This document shows, in pieces, positions 17,793 through 27,264 of a stretch of 64,000 nucleotides of DNA; position 1 is the first letter of the stretch; every line of letters begins with the position of its first letter. A model generated the notes under the pieces. That model was not told where the DNA came from, did not search any database, and saw nothing but the letters and a program-made list of their open reading frames with translations. Made by a program: the position numbers and the translations under genes. The stretch is taken from the NCBI GenBank assembly GCA_003649445.1, contig QMRV01000005.1, positions 1 through 64,000 of the forward strand, read 5' to 3'. Source of the stretch: Thermoprotei archaeon (GTDB lineage Archaea > Thermoproteota > Thermoprotei > Thermofilales > B15-G2).

Positions 17793-18101
17793 CTAGCTTG
17801 TTTTACTTTGATAGAAATACAATCTAGGCATTTTTCTCAATACTATGTGCGCGAAGAACCCTCCTAGGACACAGGATACTAAGTAGCCGTTCATTAGGAT
17901 TAGTAGTGAAGCGTAGAATACTGGTGTAAAGTAGAGGCTGAGTGGCGTGAAGAAGAGGTACGGTAGGTAGCTGAGTAGTCCTCCGAGAAAACTAGCAGCT
18001 AGTGCTTCGCCTAGACTTATTTTCTCGGATTTAAGTAAAGCTAGCTCTACGCCTATTCTCAGTAAAATATCTTTGGGTACGCGGATTATTGGAGGTTTTC
18101 T
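17793..18101 (-). pseudogene. membrane protein fragment without a start
   Basis: On the minus strand an open frame of about 100 residues reads RVPKDILLRIGVELALLKSE, then GEALAASFLGGLLSYLPYLF, two more hydrophobic stretches and an ending MPRLYFYQSKTS. A stop codon sits just upstream and no ATG, GTG or TTG is in position, so the N-terminus is lost. I do not recognise the family. It looks like the C-terminal part of a four-helix membrane protein. Confidence 0.5.
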
Positions 18102-18147
18102 CTATTATCAGTTATTTTAGATAAATTCGCTTATGGTGATTAAATAA

Positions 18148-18685
18148 GAGCTATCCATTGAGCTCAATAGCATTGTAGTAGAGGAGGCTGTTGTTCGAGT
18201 AAATGCTACTATTCGCTGCCAGAATGGACTGATCACTGGAGCATACTATGTCATTAACTCAAGTGAGCCGAGAAATATTCCTGCCCGAGACGGCGCATAT
18301 GACTTCTCCGTAGAAGTAATGGTAGTCGAAATAAACGCATCTAGCTTTAACGAGGGCTACTATATCTTAAGAATAAGGGGGGTGCAGTGAGTCTGCTTAC
18401 ACAAAGTGGTTAAACATTACTTTAAGAGTAAGAACACTTGTTCCAAGATATCATATTATAGCTTTAACGCTTAAACCCTACGGTGTTTTCAAGGCATCAG
18501 ATCTGGCTAAAGCAATAGGACCTTCTCTTTCAGCAATATGGAGGTGGAACTATGAGAAACAGAAATTTGAAGCGTATATCCCAGGAGTAAGTGACAGCAG
18601 CAGCGACTTCGAGCTAGTCCTAGGCGAAGGATATTTTATTTACATGAAGAAAACCGCTAAATGGGTCGAAGTAGGTAAACCCTAG
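18148..18685 (+). pseudogene. surface-protein C-terminal fragment with G-run frameshift
   Basis: The first frame (18148-18390) reads ELSIELNSIVVEEAVVRVNA and ends after YYILRIRGVQ. The second frame (from about 18383 to 18685) reads TKWLNITLRVRTLVPRYHII, then ALTLKPYGVFKASDLAKAIG, AIWRWNYEKQKFEAYIPGVS and LGEGYFIYMKKTAKWVEVG. The latter is the carbohydrate-surface type domain (LKPY..ASDLAKAIG...IWRW...Y.PG...GEGYF.Y) often found at archaeal S-layer-like protein ends. The shift is exactly at six Gs (18377-18382), where five would keep one frame. No N-terminus is visible. Confidence 0.65.
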
Positions 18686-18932
18686 CCAACTTCCACTTAA
18701 TACTAGAGAATACTCATAAGTAGTACTAGCTATTACACTATATAAAACTCTAATGAATACTACATTACTAATCTGATAGCTATTATTTAGAGTATATCTT
18801 AAATAGTTACTAAGAAGTACTATTAAGTTAGTTACCTCTTTGTACTAGGCTTTTGTTTCTCTATTTCCTCTACATCGCTTATTATGTCGTGAACTATGAA
18901 TTTTAGGGTAAGGTAAATAAGGGTTAAAGAAT
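18686..18932. other. AT-rich spacer
   Basis: I see no gene here, only short TACTA-type repeats (several TAGTACT, ACTACAT and AGTACTA words between 18710 and 18830) without a clear unit. Confidence 0.4.
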
Positions 18933-21900
18933 TTAATTTAATTTGAGTTGCTCTAAGTAGCTATAGATTTTCTTTGCTCTCTCTATATCTTTTGAGAGTT
19001 TGTCAATATATGTTTCCAGAGCGGAGGCTAGTTCCTCAAGTTTACTACTATAAGTTGTGTAGAAAGAATATTTTGCCTTCTCTAATTCAGCCAATATACA
19101 GGGATCTTCAAGTCTGGGATATAATTTGTTGAGTTCGTTGAACAGTTTACTAGTTTCTTTATACGCTTCTTCGGAAGAAATTTCTCCTCTACTAGCCTTC
19201 TTAAATATTTTATCTGCTTTCTCAATAATGTTGTATGCTTTTTCAGAGAGTTCCAGGGCTTCGTCTTCTGAGCCTGCTTCTGCTAAATACCTGTACCACT
19301 GTAACTTTAAGTTAAATTCTCTCTCCTTTTTAATTAAAGTTTTCAAATACTCTTCAGCACTATCTGCTATTTCAACAGATACCTCGCCTATAGTGTCTAT
19401 GAGAGAAATTGTCTCTCTAGACATAGTCTCCATAAACTTAGAGTACATTGCATCTCCTAATGATACAGCAGCAGCTATCGCGCTTATAAACTTGCCAGCA
19501 CCAAGACTGAGTACAGTTAATACTATTGAGGCAACGAATTTGATATTGTCGCAAATGGATTTCACCTTTTTCTTGTAGTGGCACTCTTCAATAAAGCGCT
19601 CCATATTGCTCTCTGCACTTTTAGCTATACCTTCAGCTACTTTCTTTTCTTCGATAACTCTCTCGTATATTTCCTTAAGTCTTTCTTTTTGCCGTATAAG
19701 TTTTTCGAGGGGGTCTTCACCATCTACTTCGATTAAAACGCTGTCTGTTATAGATCCGTCTACACCTTGAATACCGCTATCATAGATTTCACATTTGAGT
19801 AAAATGAAGCACGGTTCTTTGGGAGCTATGTAAGCTATACTCTGTCCACACTTAGTTACAAGGAATCCTCCAGAATCATTTGACTCTAGAGACTTTGCTT
19901 CCCAGTAGAAGCCTACCCAGTCTTTGAAGTGAAGTATAGTTGAAGTAGATTTGCTTTTCCCTCTACACCATACTTTAAGTACATCAACGTCCTCTCCCTC
20001 AGCCTTAAATACAGTAAGTTGTTGAGGCTTAAGCTTAAATAGAGTTAGGCAAGTTCTACCCTCTTTGACAAGGTCTTTAACCTTTTGAAGAATATTTATC
20101 TTGTTTTCAACAGTCTTTAATCTATCTTTTAGGAATAAGTAGTCCTTGTACTTTCTTTTGAAATCATGGTATATGTATGAAAGATCTTTAATACTTTCAT
20201 ATTGGAGCAGCTTATTTAGGAGACTGAAATACTTTTCTTTAAAATCACTTACTGTATGTAGTTTCTTTTTAAACTCTCTAAGACTATATGCCAAAATTAA
20301 TACTAGTGGAGCATCAAAGTGAGACACTCTATGCTTCAGACGCTCTATTTCCTCTAGGAGATAGTCTACTGCTTCTTCTACATCTTCTCTGTTCTGGGGA
20401 TCAATTATTTTTCTATATTTCTCTAACTCATTAAGTCTGTAAAGTAAAGTCTTTTTCTCATAATCAAGTTCGCTTAGCCGCTTGTCAATGTATCTTAAAG
20501 AGTCCTTTTGGCTTAATTTAATAGGATTAACTATTTTTCCTTCAATAGGAGTATATGGATCCCACTTAGCAAAAGGTTCACATTCTCTAGATACCTTCAT
20601 GTCTCTATAGCATGCTTCTATACTACTTAGAAGAGACTCAAGTTCTTTCAGCTTCCTCTTCTCTTCTTGGGGTAGCTTACTTAGAGCTTCTTCTATTCGC
20701 TTTTTCCGCCACTCAGGTTTAGCACACTTACTTAAAACTTGCATTACTTTTTCATAAATTCTAAGTAACCCTCTAAGAGAGTTTACTAAGTCTTGAATCT
20801 CTTTCCATATTTTAGGAGACTCTTTAACCCAATCATTGTAATTAAGTGCTAGTAAGTACTGGATCTTATTCTTTAACTGATCTCTCACGTACTCCCAGAC
20901 ATCGCCTAATATTCCTTCAAAAAACTCTTCAGATACATCTACTTTTACTCCAGCTCTTTTAGCACATTCTAAAAAGTCTCTGTAATCTCTTATCCCAAGT
21001 TGTTCTAAATAATATTTTGTTTCTCTAGCAAGCTTTCCTAGACTATTTAAGAGAGGCTGTATTTTTTCAATATATATTTCTATAGCCCTATCTTTTGCAT
21101 TAGTATATGACTTAGGTTCCTTCTCTTTAGTAAACTTCACTTTATCCTTATATCCTGCGCACTTAGCTCCTAGATCTCTTACTCTCAAAGGATCAATTAT
21201 ACTGATTTCTATAACTTTCCTATAAGGCTTAGAGTCCAGTTCTTCTACCTTATTTTCCTTATCATCTACTACAAGCTCTATTTTAGCTTTCTCTAATACC
21301 CAGCGACTAATATTAGAGCTGGGCGGTGGTGCAACATAGATTACAGAAGGTCCCTCTGCTTCATTTGAGTGTATATGAGGAGCTCCTGCAGGAGAAATAA
21401 AGTATCCGGGGCCCTCCAGTATTCTCCACTTATAAACACAGTTCTGGGGTAAAGGCACTTCCTTTATTGCTAGTTCACCGGACTTAGGACATGGTCTACA
21501 AGTGACTATAAGGCTATCTACATTTTTCGCAGTAGCTACTAAGGGGAGAGGTCCTCCTGCCGGAGCTACTATCATTCTGCCCAAAAACACTTCTACGACT
21601 TTTTGTGAAGAGTAATGGTATGTTGCACATATTGGCTTCGATGAAGGGTAGTCTACTGCTATAAAGCCTCTCTTGTAACTCCAGCAGAGACAGCAAGATT
21701 TTTCTCTTTTCTTCCAGAAGTATATTACTCCTCCAAGACCCCCTATTGTTACTATTATTAAGCCTATTGCTGTGTACTCCGTCTCAGAGACTACTTTAAT
21801 TTGTACACTTGTATCTTCTTGTGGGTTTATTTCTTTCTCATATTTTATACCTTTGTGCTCTACTACTATTTTATGATTTCCTTTAGGCAAATATATTTCT

Positions 21901-23321
21901 TTAACTCCACTAATTTTTATTTTCTTTTCCGTACCGTTATTAAACTTTATTATGACTACGGCGTCTTTAATAGGCTGATTAAAGTAGTTTTTAAGATCTA
22001 TTTTAACCTTATATATACTACAAGGAACTTCGTGTTTCCCGGGCTCGCTTACTTCAAATTTATATTCCTCTGGTGGAGTAATATCACTTCCCTTCCAGAA
22101 AACTTTCACAATAGTGTAGTTGCCTTCATCAAGCCACACAAAGGGCTCCGTAATCTTGAGTTCTTCTCCAGTCTCTTTCTTTAAAATAACGTAGTCAGGT
22201 TTAATTACTATTCTTTTGCCGATATCAGTAAAACTAAAAGATACTTTATACTGCTTAACCCACTTCGCGTAAATAGTTTTAGGAGAATCCATTACTATTT
22301 TTACTTGAGGATTCTTAGACTCAATGCTTCCTGTCCAGCCAGAGAAAAGTAGTCTAGTATTTTTGTCTAAAAGTACTTGAGGAACTATATTTACTTCAGC
22401 TACAGTGCTTTTAGTATACCATCCTTCGCCAGTAGGCTGACCATATTTTGAGACTACCTTAAGGTAGTATTGATGAACATAAATGGGCTTAATTAAGGTG
22501 TCTTTACTCACTCTAATAGTTCTGGCTTCTTTTGTGTATCCATCGGCCCACTTAGTGAACATTAATCGAGTACCCTGAGAGACTTCAATAGTCTTCGGTA
22601 CTTCAATTTCATGTACGCCTTCACTTAACTTAACTACTCCTCTTCTGTATTTTTTCCCATCTATTATTATCCAAGAGTTTTCAGGAATATCTAATGTTAC
22701 ACTATATTCTTTCGGAAAACTATAGCATGAGACTCCTTTATCTGGAGCAAGATCTCCAATAGTAGTTTTAACAAGTACTTCTCCAATAAGTTGAGAAATA
22801 TCATGTTCGACGAAAACTTTAAAACAAATTTTATCTTCTACTTTAATTTCATTTAAGGGTATGGTTATTTCAATAAATTTTTCTGAATACTTAATACTGT
22901 ATAAGGCTTCTGTACCTACTTTAGTCCAGCCATATTTCCACATGCTTTTAGCAAACTTCCACTTCTTTTCATACGAGCTAAAGTACACTGAATACATAGT
23001 GTCTCCGGGAGTCAAGTAATCATTACAGTTATTGTCGGAAATTCCGTCGGAGTCTAGTGAAATAGTGTAGCTCAAGTAGTTTCCAGGATTACTGGGTATT
23101 GGTCCATTTAAATGTATTTTAAAGGTAAGAAAATTTTCAGTTCTTTTTACTTCTATTGCAACTATATCTACGTATCCCTTGTATGTAGATGCTTTGCTTA
23201 GAGTGTAGGGATTTACTAGGTCTTTTGTTGAGTCCTTTAGAGTAAATGGTGTTTGAGCTTGTAGAAGTGCTGTAAAAATTATTAAAAGGAGTATTATTAG
23301 TGGATATACATACTTATTCAT
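18933..23321 (-). CDS. giant membrane protein: beta-rich, Ig-like and coiled-coil parts
   Basis: A 1462-residue protein, the largest in the window. Residues 5-23 are a signal peptide (PLIILLLIIFTALLQAQ). Residues 30-200 resemble a beta-sandwich (FLTFKIHLNGPIPS, YTISLDSDG). Residues 215-370 are InlB-like/PEGA-type repeats (TRLMFTKWADGYTKEART; LLFSGWTGSIESKNPQVKIV). A helix at about 511-533 is followed by basic residues and a cysteine cluster (SCCLCW). Then come two Ig-like regions (YKWRILEGPGYFI; GFYWEAKSLESNDSGG) separated by about 400 residues of predicted coiled coil, a second hydrophobic segment near 1255-1285 (ASIVLTVLSLGAGKFISAIA), and a final coiled coil. Membrane topology is not settled. 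I do not recognise a full-length family. Confidence 0.75.
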   Translation of the reverse strand: MNKYVYPLIILLLIIFTALLQAQTPFTLKDSTKDLVNPYTLSKASTYKGYVDIVAIEVKRTENFLTFKIHLNGPIPSNPGNYLSYTISLDSDGISDNNCNDYLTPGDTMYSVYFSSYEKKWKFAKSMWKYGWTKVGTEALYSIKYSEKFIEITIPLNEIKVEDKICFKVFVEHDISQLIGEVLVKTTIGDLAPDKGVSCYSFPKEYSVTLDIPENSWIIIDGKKYRRGVVKLSEGVHEIEVPKTIEVSQGTRLMFTKWADGYTKEARTIRVSKDTLIKPIYVHQYYLKVVSKYGQPTGEGWYTKSTVAEVNIVPQVLLDKNTRLLFSGWTGSIESKNPQVKIVMDSPKTIYAKWVKQYKVSFSFTDIGKRIVIKPDYVILKKETGEELKITEPFVWLDEGNYTIVKVFWKGSDITPPEEYKFEVSEPGKHEVPCSIYKVKIDLKNYFNQPIKDAVVIIKFNNGTEKKIKISGVKEIYLPKGNHKIVVEHKGIKYEKEINPQEDTSVQIKVVSETEYTAIGLIIVTIGGLGGVIYFWKKREKSCCLCWSYKRGFIAVDYPSSKPICATYHYSSQKVVEVFLGRMIVAPAGGPLPLVATAKNVDSLIVTCRPCPKSGELAIKEVPLPQNCVYKWRILEGPGYFISPAGAPHIHSNEAEGPSVIYVAPPPSSNISRWVLEKAKIELVVDDKENKVEELDSKPYRKVIEISIIDPLRVRDLGAKCAGYKDKVKFTKEKEPKSYTNAKDRAIEIYIEKIQPLLNSLGKLARETKYYLEQLGIRDYRDFLECAKRAGVKVDVSEEFFEGILGDVWEYVRDQLKNKIQYLLALNYNDWVKESPKIWKEIQDLVNSLRGLLRIYEKVMQVLSKCAKPEWRKKRIEEALSKLPQEEKRKLKELESLLSSIEACYRDMKVSRECEPFAKWDPYTPIEGKIVNPIKLSQKDSLRYIDKRLSELDYEKKTLLYRLNELEKYRKIIDPQNREDVEEAVDYLLEEIERLKHRVSHFDAPLVLILAYSLREFKKKLHTVSDFKEKYFSLLNKLLQYESIKDLSYIYHDFKRKYKDYLFLKDRLKTVENKINILQKVKDLVKEGRTCLTLFKLKPQQLTVFKAEGEDVDVLKVWCRGKSKSTSTILHFKDWVGFYWEAKSLESNDSGGFLVTKCGQSIAYIAPKEPCFILLKCEIYDSGIQGVDGSITDSVLIEVDGEDPLEKLIRQKERLKEIYERVIEEKKVAEGIAKSAESNMERFIEECHYKKKVKSICDNIKFVASIVLTVLSLGAGKFISAIAAAVSLGDAMYSKFMETMSRETISLIDTIGEVSVEIADSAEEYLKTLIKKEREFNLKLQWYRYLAEAGSEDEALELSEKAYNIIEKADKIFKKASRGEISSEEAYKETSKLFNELNKLYPRLEDPCILAELEKAKYSFYTTYSSKLEELASALETYIDKLSKDIERAKKIYSYLEQLKLN

Positions 23322-23543
23322 ATTTAATCAACTCGTTGATTCAATAGCGTCTAGTAATCTTATAAATTTTTCTTTCTGCTTAGCTAGAATTATAAATGTA
23401 GCTTTACTTAAATATAGCTACTTTTTCTCGATTAACAGGTAGTCTTGCTTTAGCAAATATTTCTATTTATTGAGATTTATAGAAATATCTCTCATATTTT
23501 TATTCAAAAAGCTTAATTAAGAGTTTAAGTAAGGCTAGAGTAA

Positions 23544-23996
23544 ATGGGTAAGAAAAAGTGTCCTCTCTGCGGTAAAGAGTATCCTGTGTTTGCTAAAGTA
23601 TGTCCTTTGGTTCACTGCCCTAACTGTGGTTCAACAGAATTAAGCGAAATTAATATTAATGTTGTGGTTGAGGCTGGGAAAAGAGTTGTCGCTTTTATAG
23701 TTTTTATTGCTGCAGCATACTTGACGTTTTCTTTCTTAAGTATGTTTAAAAGCGAGTTTTTGGCTGATATTTTGGACTTAGTTAAAGCATTCTCTTACTT
23801 AGCCGTAATAATGTACGTTTTCCACATGATAGACTGGATATTTAGAGTAAGTAAGGGAGTGTTCTCACAGTACACTTGTCTTAACTGTAGATATGTTTTT
23901 AAGAAGCCTAAAGTAAACGTGCCGCTTGTAGAAGTTGAGGAAAAAGAGGAAACAAAACTATATTCTTCTGATGAAGATACTTTAGTTTACAGCTAA
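23544..23996 (+). CDS. zinc-ribbon membrane protein
   Basis: A 150-residue protein with an N-terminal treble-clef-like zinc ribbon (CPLCGKEYPVFAKVC, then HCPNCGS), two transmembrane helices (about residues 50-70 and 83-102), and a C-terminal partial ribbon YTCLNCRYVFKK followed by an acidic tail. The last ribbon has only one CxxC. Function is unknown; such proteins may sense metals or organise membrane complexes. It is divergent from the giant membrane protein gene (about 220 bases between the starts). Confidence 0.65.
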   Translation: MGKKKCPLCGKEYPVFAKVCPLVHCPNCGSTELSEININVVVEAGKRVVAFIVFIAAAYLTFSFLSMFKSEFLADILDLVKAFSYLAVIMYVFHMIDWIFRVSKGVFSQYTCLNCRYVFKKPKVNVPLVEVEEKEETKLYSSDEDTLVYS

Positions 23997-24199
23997 ATAT
24001 TGAAGTGTAAGTGGTATTCTATCGACAGAGTATACACGTTTACTGTTTTCTGCTCTTTTTCTTTGAGTACAATGTATTTTTCTAAACATCATTTGCAAAA
24101 CTGGTTTAAAAAATCGTTGTCGCTATTAAGTTCCATTTGATGCTGTTTAGTAAAAATAGCTATTTTACCTAATTATGTACACAGCAGAGTCTACTTTAG

Positions 24200-24547
24200 T
24201 TAAACACTAGATTTCAATATATTCTCGATGATATCGCGGAGTCTACCCTTATAGCCTTCAAGAACTTTTATACCAAAAGACTCGAAAAAGAGCTTTGCTC
24301 TAGGACCTATTCTATCCACTATGACTACTTCTACTTCTTTCTCTTTCAAAAATTTAGGAAGAACTCCAGGTGAATGCTCTTTAAAAGGATTTTCGACAAC
24401 TTCTATGTGAGAAACTTTGTTGTTTTCTGTTTCAATTAAAGCGAAGTACTTTGCTCTACCGAAATGCTCTTCAATAGTGCTCTCTAAGCCAGATTTATCT
24501 TTTATAGGAGCAGCTATTTTTGTCACATTTTTTGTGCTATAGCACAA
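24200..24547 (-). CDS. NifX/NifB-C-terminal-like cofactor-binding protein
   Basis: A 115-residue protein of the dinitrogenase iron-molybdenum cofactor-binding family. Features: KIAAPIKDKSGLESTIEEHF then GRAKYFALIE, and VEVVIVDRIGPRAKLFFESF with KVLEGYKG. In archaea without nitrogenase these proteins occur widely and may carry metal-sulfur clusters. The start is ATG at 24547, and it faces the flavoprotein at 24579 with only 31 bases between starts, suggesting one shared promoter region. No nif genes are seen. Confidence 0.8.
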   Translation of the reverse strand: MCYSTKNVTKIAAPIKDKSGLESTIEEHFGRAKYFALIETENNKVSHIEVVENPFKEHSPGVLPKFLKEKEVEVVIVDRIGPRAKLFFESFGIKVLEGYKGRLRDIIENILKSSV

Positions 24548-24578
24548 AATATATATTTTTCTACGAAAAACTCAATTC

Positions 24579-25145
24579 ATGAAAGCTCTCGGTATATGTG
24601 GAAGCCCGAGGCGCGAAGGGAATACTAAATATCTTCTAAAACTTGCTCTCGAGGAGTTAGAGAAGTTAGGCGTAGAAACTAAAGAAGTATTTTTAGCTGA
24701 ATATGAAATCAAGCCATGTACTAGCTGCCGCTACTGCGTTAGTCATGAATACTGCTGTATTGACGACGATATGTCTAACGTTATTATACCTGAGCTTCTT
24801 TCTTCACAAATACTAATTGTAGCTAGCCCAGTATACTTCAATAACGTCAGTAGCTACGTTAAAGTATTTATTGATAGAACTTGGTGTCTCCGAGGCAAAC
24901 TCAAGAACAAAATAGGAGGAGGTATTGTAGTAGGCAGAGGCTACGGTCTCGAGTCAGCGCTCACCGCAATACACTCATTTATGCTCAAACACGAAATGAT
25001 TCTATGTCACCGAGGAGTACCAGCTACAGCTTTTGAAAAAGGAGAAATAATTCACAACAAAAGAGCCATAAATGATGTAAAAAAGCTCGCTAAAAGACTA
25101 TACGAGGTAGCTAGCATAATTTTCTTGAAAACTGAGCAACAATAG
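24579..25145 (+). CDS. iron-sulfur flavoprotein / NADPH-dependent FMN reductase
   Basis: A 188-residue flavodoxin-like protein. GICGSPRREGNTKYLL is the FMN phosphate loop; CTSCRYCVSHEYC at about residues 48-60 is a compact cysteine motif like the [4Fe-4S]-binding one of iron-sulfur flavoproteins; VASPVYFNNVSSYVKVFIDR is the FMN-binding segment. Likely a cytoplasmic electron carrier. The divergent NifX-like gene may act on the same redox/cluster pathway. Confidence 0.8.
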   Translation: MKALGICGSPRREGNTKYLLKLALEELEKLGVETKEVFLAEYEIKPCTSCRYCVSHEYCCIDDDMSNVIIPELLSSQILIVASPVYFNNVSSYVKVFIDRTWCLRGKLKNKIGGGIVVGRGYGLESALTAIHSFMLKHEMILCHRGVPATAFEKGEIIHNKRAINDVKKLAKRLYEVASIIFLKTEQQ

Positions 25146-25243
25146 TTAATTGACTTTATTTGCATTTTCGTAGACTTTAAATAAGTCTTCTCTTTTCATA
25201 AACCTAATATTTTCTTCATGCTTTTTCTTTGATCTACTATTAT

Positions 25244-25357
25244 CTACTTAATTAACTTATCGTAGTCAGTAATAAATACTAAATTATTCTCAATAGCTAC
25301 TACTATGTACTGTGAACCTTTCAACACAGCCAAGGAGCTATTAAATAATAATTTCAT
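25244..25357 (-). pseudogene. VapC toxin with large internal deletion
   Basis: The ATG at 25357 overlaps the antitoxin stop in an ATGA. The product would be 37 residues: MKLLFNSS, which matches the usual start of PIN toxins (MKLLFDSS) with Asn for Asp, joined directly to AVLKGSQYIVVAIENNLVFI and TDYDKLIK, which matches the end. About 90 residues in the middle are gone, including the remaining acidic sites. Only the cognate antitoxin remains complete. Confidence 0.7.
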
Positions 25358-25593
25358 TTTTCTTCTCTGCTCATGCGAATAACTTTAACAAGCTCAGAGG
25401 AAGGTATTTCTTTTAAAATTTCTTGTACTTTCTTTAAAGTCTCCTTAATTTCTTCCTCTTCTCTTTTCCTAACTTTTTCTTCTAAAACTCTTTTAATAAT
25501 CCTATTAATGGAAAATGAAATATTGTACTTCTTAAGCTTTAAGTAAAGACCTCTATTAATCTTAGCGGACACTGGTGTATAAATCACTAGCAT
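25354..25593 (-). CDS. VapB-type antitoxin, orphaned
   Basis: A 79-residue protein: a beta-strand/helix start (VSAKINRGLYLKLKKYNISF, SINRIIKRVLEE) typical of ribbon-helix-helix antitoxins, then a charged helical tail (VRKREEEEIKETLKKVQEIL) for toxin binding. The ATG at 25593 lies in an inverted repeat. Its toxin is reduced to a 37-residue remnant, so it can no longer neutralise its own partner but could act against a related toxin or as a regulator. Confidence 0.7.
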   Translation of the reverse strand: MLVIYTPVSAKINRGLYLKLKKYNISFSINRIIKRVLEEKVRKREEEEIKETLKKVQEILKEIPSSELVKVIRMSREEK

Positions 25594-25613
25594 TACTTAC
25601 TACTACAAGTAAT
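25592..25613. promoter_or_regulatory. inverted repeat at antitoxin start
   Basis: ATTACTT and AAGTAAT form a perfect 7-bp inverted repeat with an 8-base centre, overlapping the antitoxin start codon. A further TTACTTACTA copy lies at about 25670. The arrangement fits an autoregulatory operator. Confidence 0.5.
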
Positions 25614-25854
25614 ACATATTGCTTACTATTGTGGAAATAATGTAAGGAGTTTTCGAAATATAACAGGTGTTACTTACTATTACCTATTTTCTCTAAATAC
25701 TTGATATTCTATTTGTAATAGCTAAGTTTCAATATTTATCTGCTAAGAATAGATTAAGCAAATTCATTTCATTATTTATACTCATTTATAGGAAAGAGAA
25801 TATTTTTTAAAAAAGAATAGGTAAAGCATATATACTCAGTGCTAAGAGAGATAT

Positions 25855-27135
25855 TTGATGAAATGGGGGAAAATTAGGTCTAGGAAACCAGTATACATAG
25901 CATTGTTCTTCATGATAATCATTACCTTAATGCCTTTCATTATTTCATCAGAGCCAGAAAATATACTCTATATGCTTTTCTTAGATTGGCTACAAGGAAA
26001 GCCAAGCGGATTAATTAAATTACATTTAAACATTCCAGAAAAAGGAGTGTACTATGTTCTCATTATAAATTATACGAAAGTACCAGGCAAAATAATTTAT
26101 TCATCTCGACATATAAATCCTGCTACAATAACTTTTAAAGTATGGAGAATTCCTAAGAGAGTAGACCATATTAACGGAAAAACTGTAGTCAGATATTTTG
26201 AACAAACATACTATATTTTCGTAAGAACACGCGACAAAATATACTCAAAAGTAGTAATTATAGAGCCAGAAAAACCAATAACAGTCATTAATGTAAAGCC
26301 GGAATTTGTTAGAAAAGCACCCCCTGTTACACTTTCAAGTAATCCTACTTCATACCATATGGGTACAACATACAATTATCAAAATGTAATAATAGGAGAG
26401 TATCACTCGATTCAAGGAATAAGTGTTTCATGGGGCTTTACTAGCGGAGACGAATACAGAAAGATAAAAATAGAGTTCTATGAAAGAGGAGCATCAATAA
26501 CAGGAGAAGACTACTTAGCTTACAAGCGAGGAGAATATAATTTAAATAAACTTCCTTGGTCAAGGCCAAGTTCGCCAGGGAAATATCTTACAGAAATTGG
26601 ACGTATTGGCTGGACTGCTAGCGTTTCTGGAGGGACATGTGCTAAGGTAAAGGGTCGAGTAAAATACTGTTACGATATGTTCTGTACTGAATATCCAGAT
26701 GACTTGACAGCAGATTTCATATTGACAATGGTGCCCGTGAAGCTTACAGGATATTGGAAGGATGGAACATTTTCTTGCAGTAAATGTGGAAGAAGAGCTC
26801 CATCCAGTTATGCTGGTATCATAGAGTCAGGAAATAGAGAAGGAATTATCGTTCTGGGATCAGGAGGGGGATATAGGTCGTGGAGTACTTCCTTGAAATT
26901 TACTATAGGGATAACTATAAAGTGTCCGACGCAATATTCAGGTACTACGGTATCAATAGGTTTTACGTTTACATACACTGTTTCTAGCTCTAATGTATAT
27001 TGTGAGGCTAAGCCGAAGATACACGTTGTAAAGAGTTCAGATTATGTGAATAAAGATCTCTACTATTGGTTTGAAGGAAGTCCTTCTGCTAACTCAGAGG
27101 TAGTTCACTTCTCTTGGACGCCTCCTAGTTCTTAA
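25855..27135 (+). CDS. secreted or membrane-anchored protein, unknown
   Basis: A 426-residue protein with an N-terminal hydrophobic segment (residues 12-30, VYIALFFMIIITLMPFIIS) acting as signal peptide or anchor, then only beta-rich sequence. It has scattered cysteines (GTCAKVKGRVKYCYDMFC; CSKCGRRAP; IKCP; VYCEA) that could form disulfides or, at CSKC, bind metal. No catalytic motif is visible. The start of a second ATG codon directly precedes the chosen one. It lies between toxin-antitoxin and aminotransferase genes, in its own unit. Confidence 0.55.
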   Translation: MMKWGKIRSRKPVYIALFFMIIITLMPFIISSEPENILYMLFLDWLQGKPSGLIKLHLNIPEKGVYYVLIINYTKVPGKIIYSSRHINPATITFKVWRIPKRVDHINGKTVVRYFEQTYYIFVRTRDKIYSKVVIIEPEKPITVINVKPEFVRKAPPVTLSSNPTSYHMGTTYNYQNVIIGEYHSIQGISVSWGFTSGDEYRKIKIEFYERGASITGEDYLAYKRGEYNLNKLPWSRPSSPGKYLTEIGRIGWTASVSGGTCAKVKGRVKYCYDMFCTEYPDDLTADFILTMVPVKLTGYWKDGTFSCSKCGRRAPSSYAGIIESGNREGIIVLGSGGGYRSWSTSLKFTIGITIKCPTQYSGTTVSIGFTFTYTVSSSNVYCEAKPKIHVVKSSDYVNKDLYYWFEGSPSANSEVVHFSWTPPSS

Positions 27136-27264
27136 GGCGATTAAGGTGTTGACATTTAAATGTTTTATGCTTTTTTACACTATTCTTGTGAAAAGAAATT
27201 TTTCCTTTGAATTGAAAAAAGTAGTTTTTTATTGACTAGTGTAGCGTATAGAGCTAGTGAGAAA

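Noticed and set aside
24200..25145. Nitrogen fixation locus suggested by the NifX-like protein
   Set aside because: No nif structural or assembly genes in the window; such proteins are widespread in non-fixing archaea.
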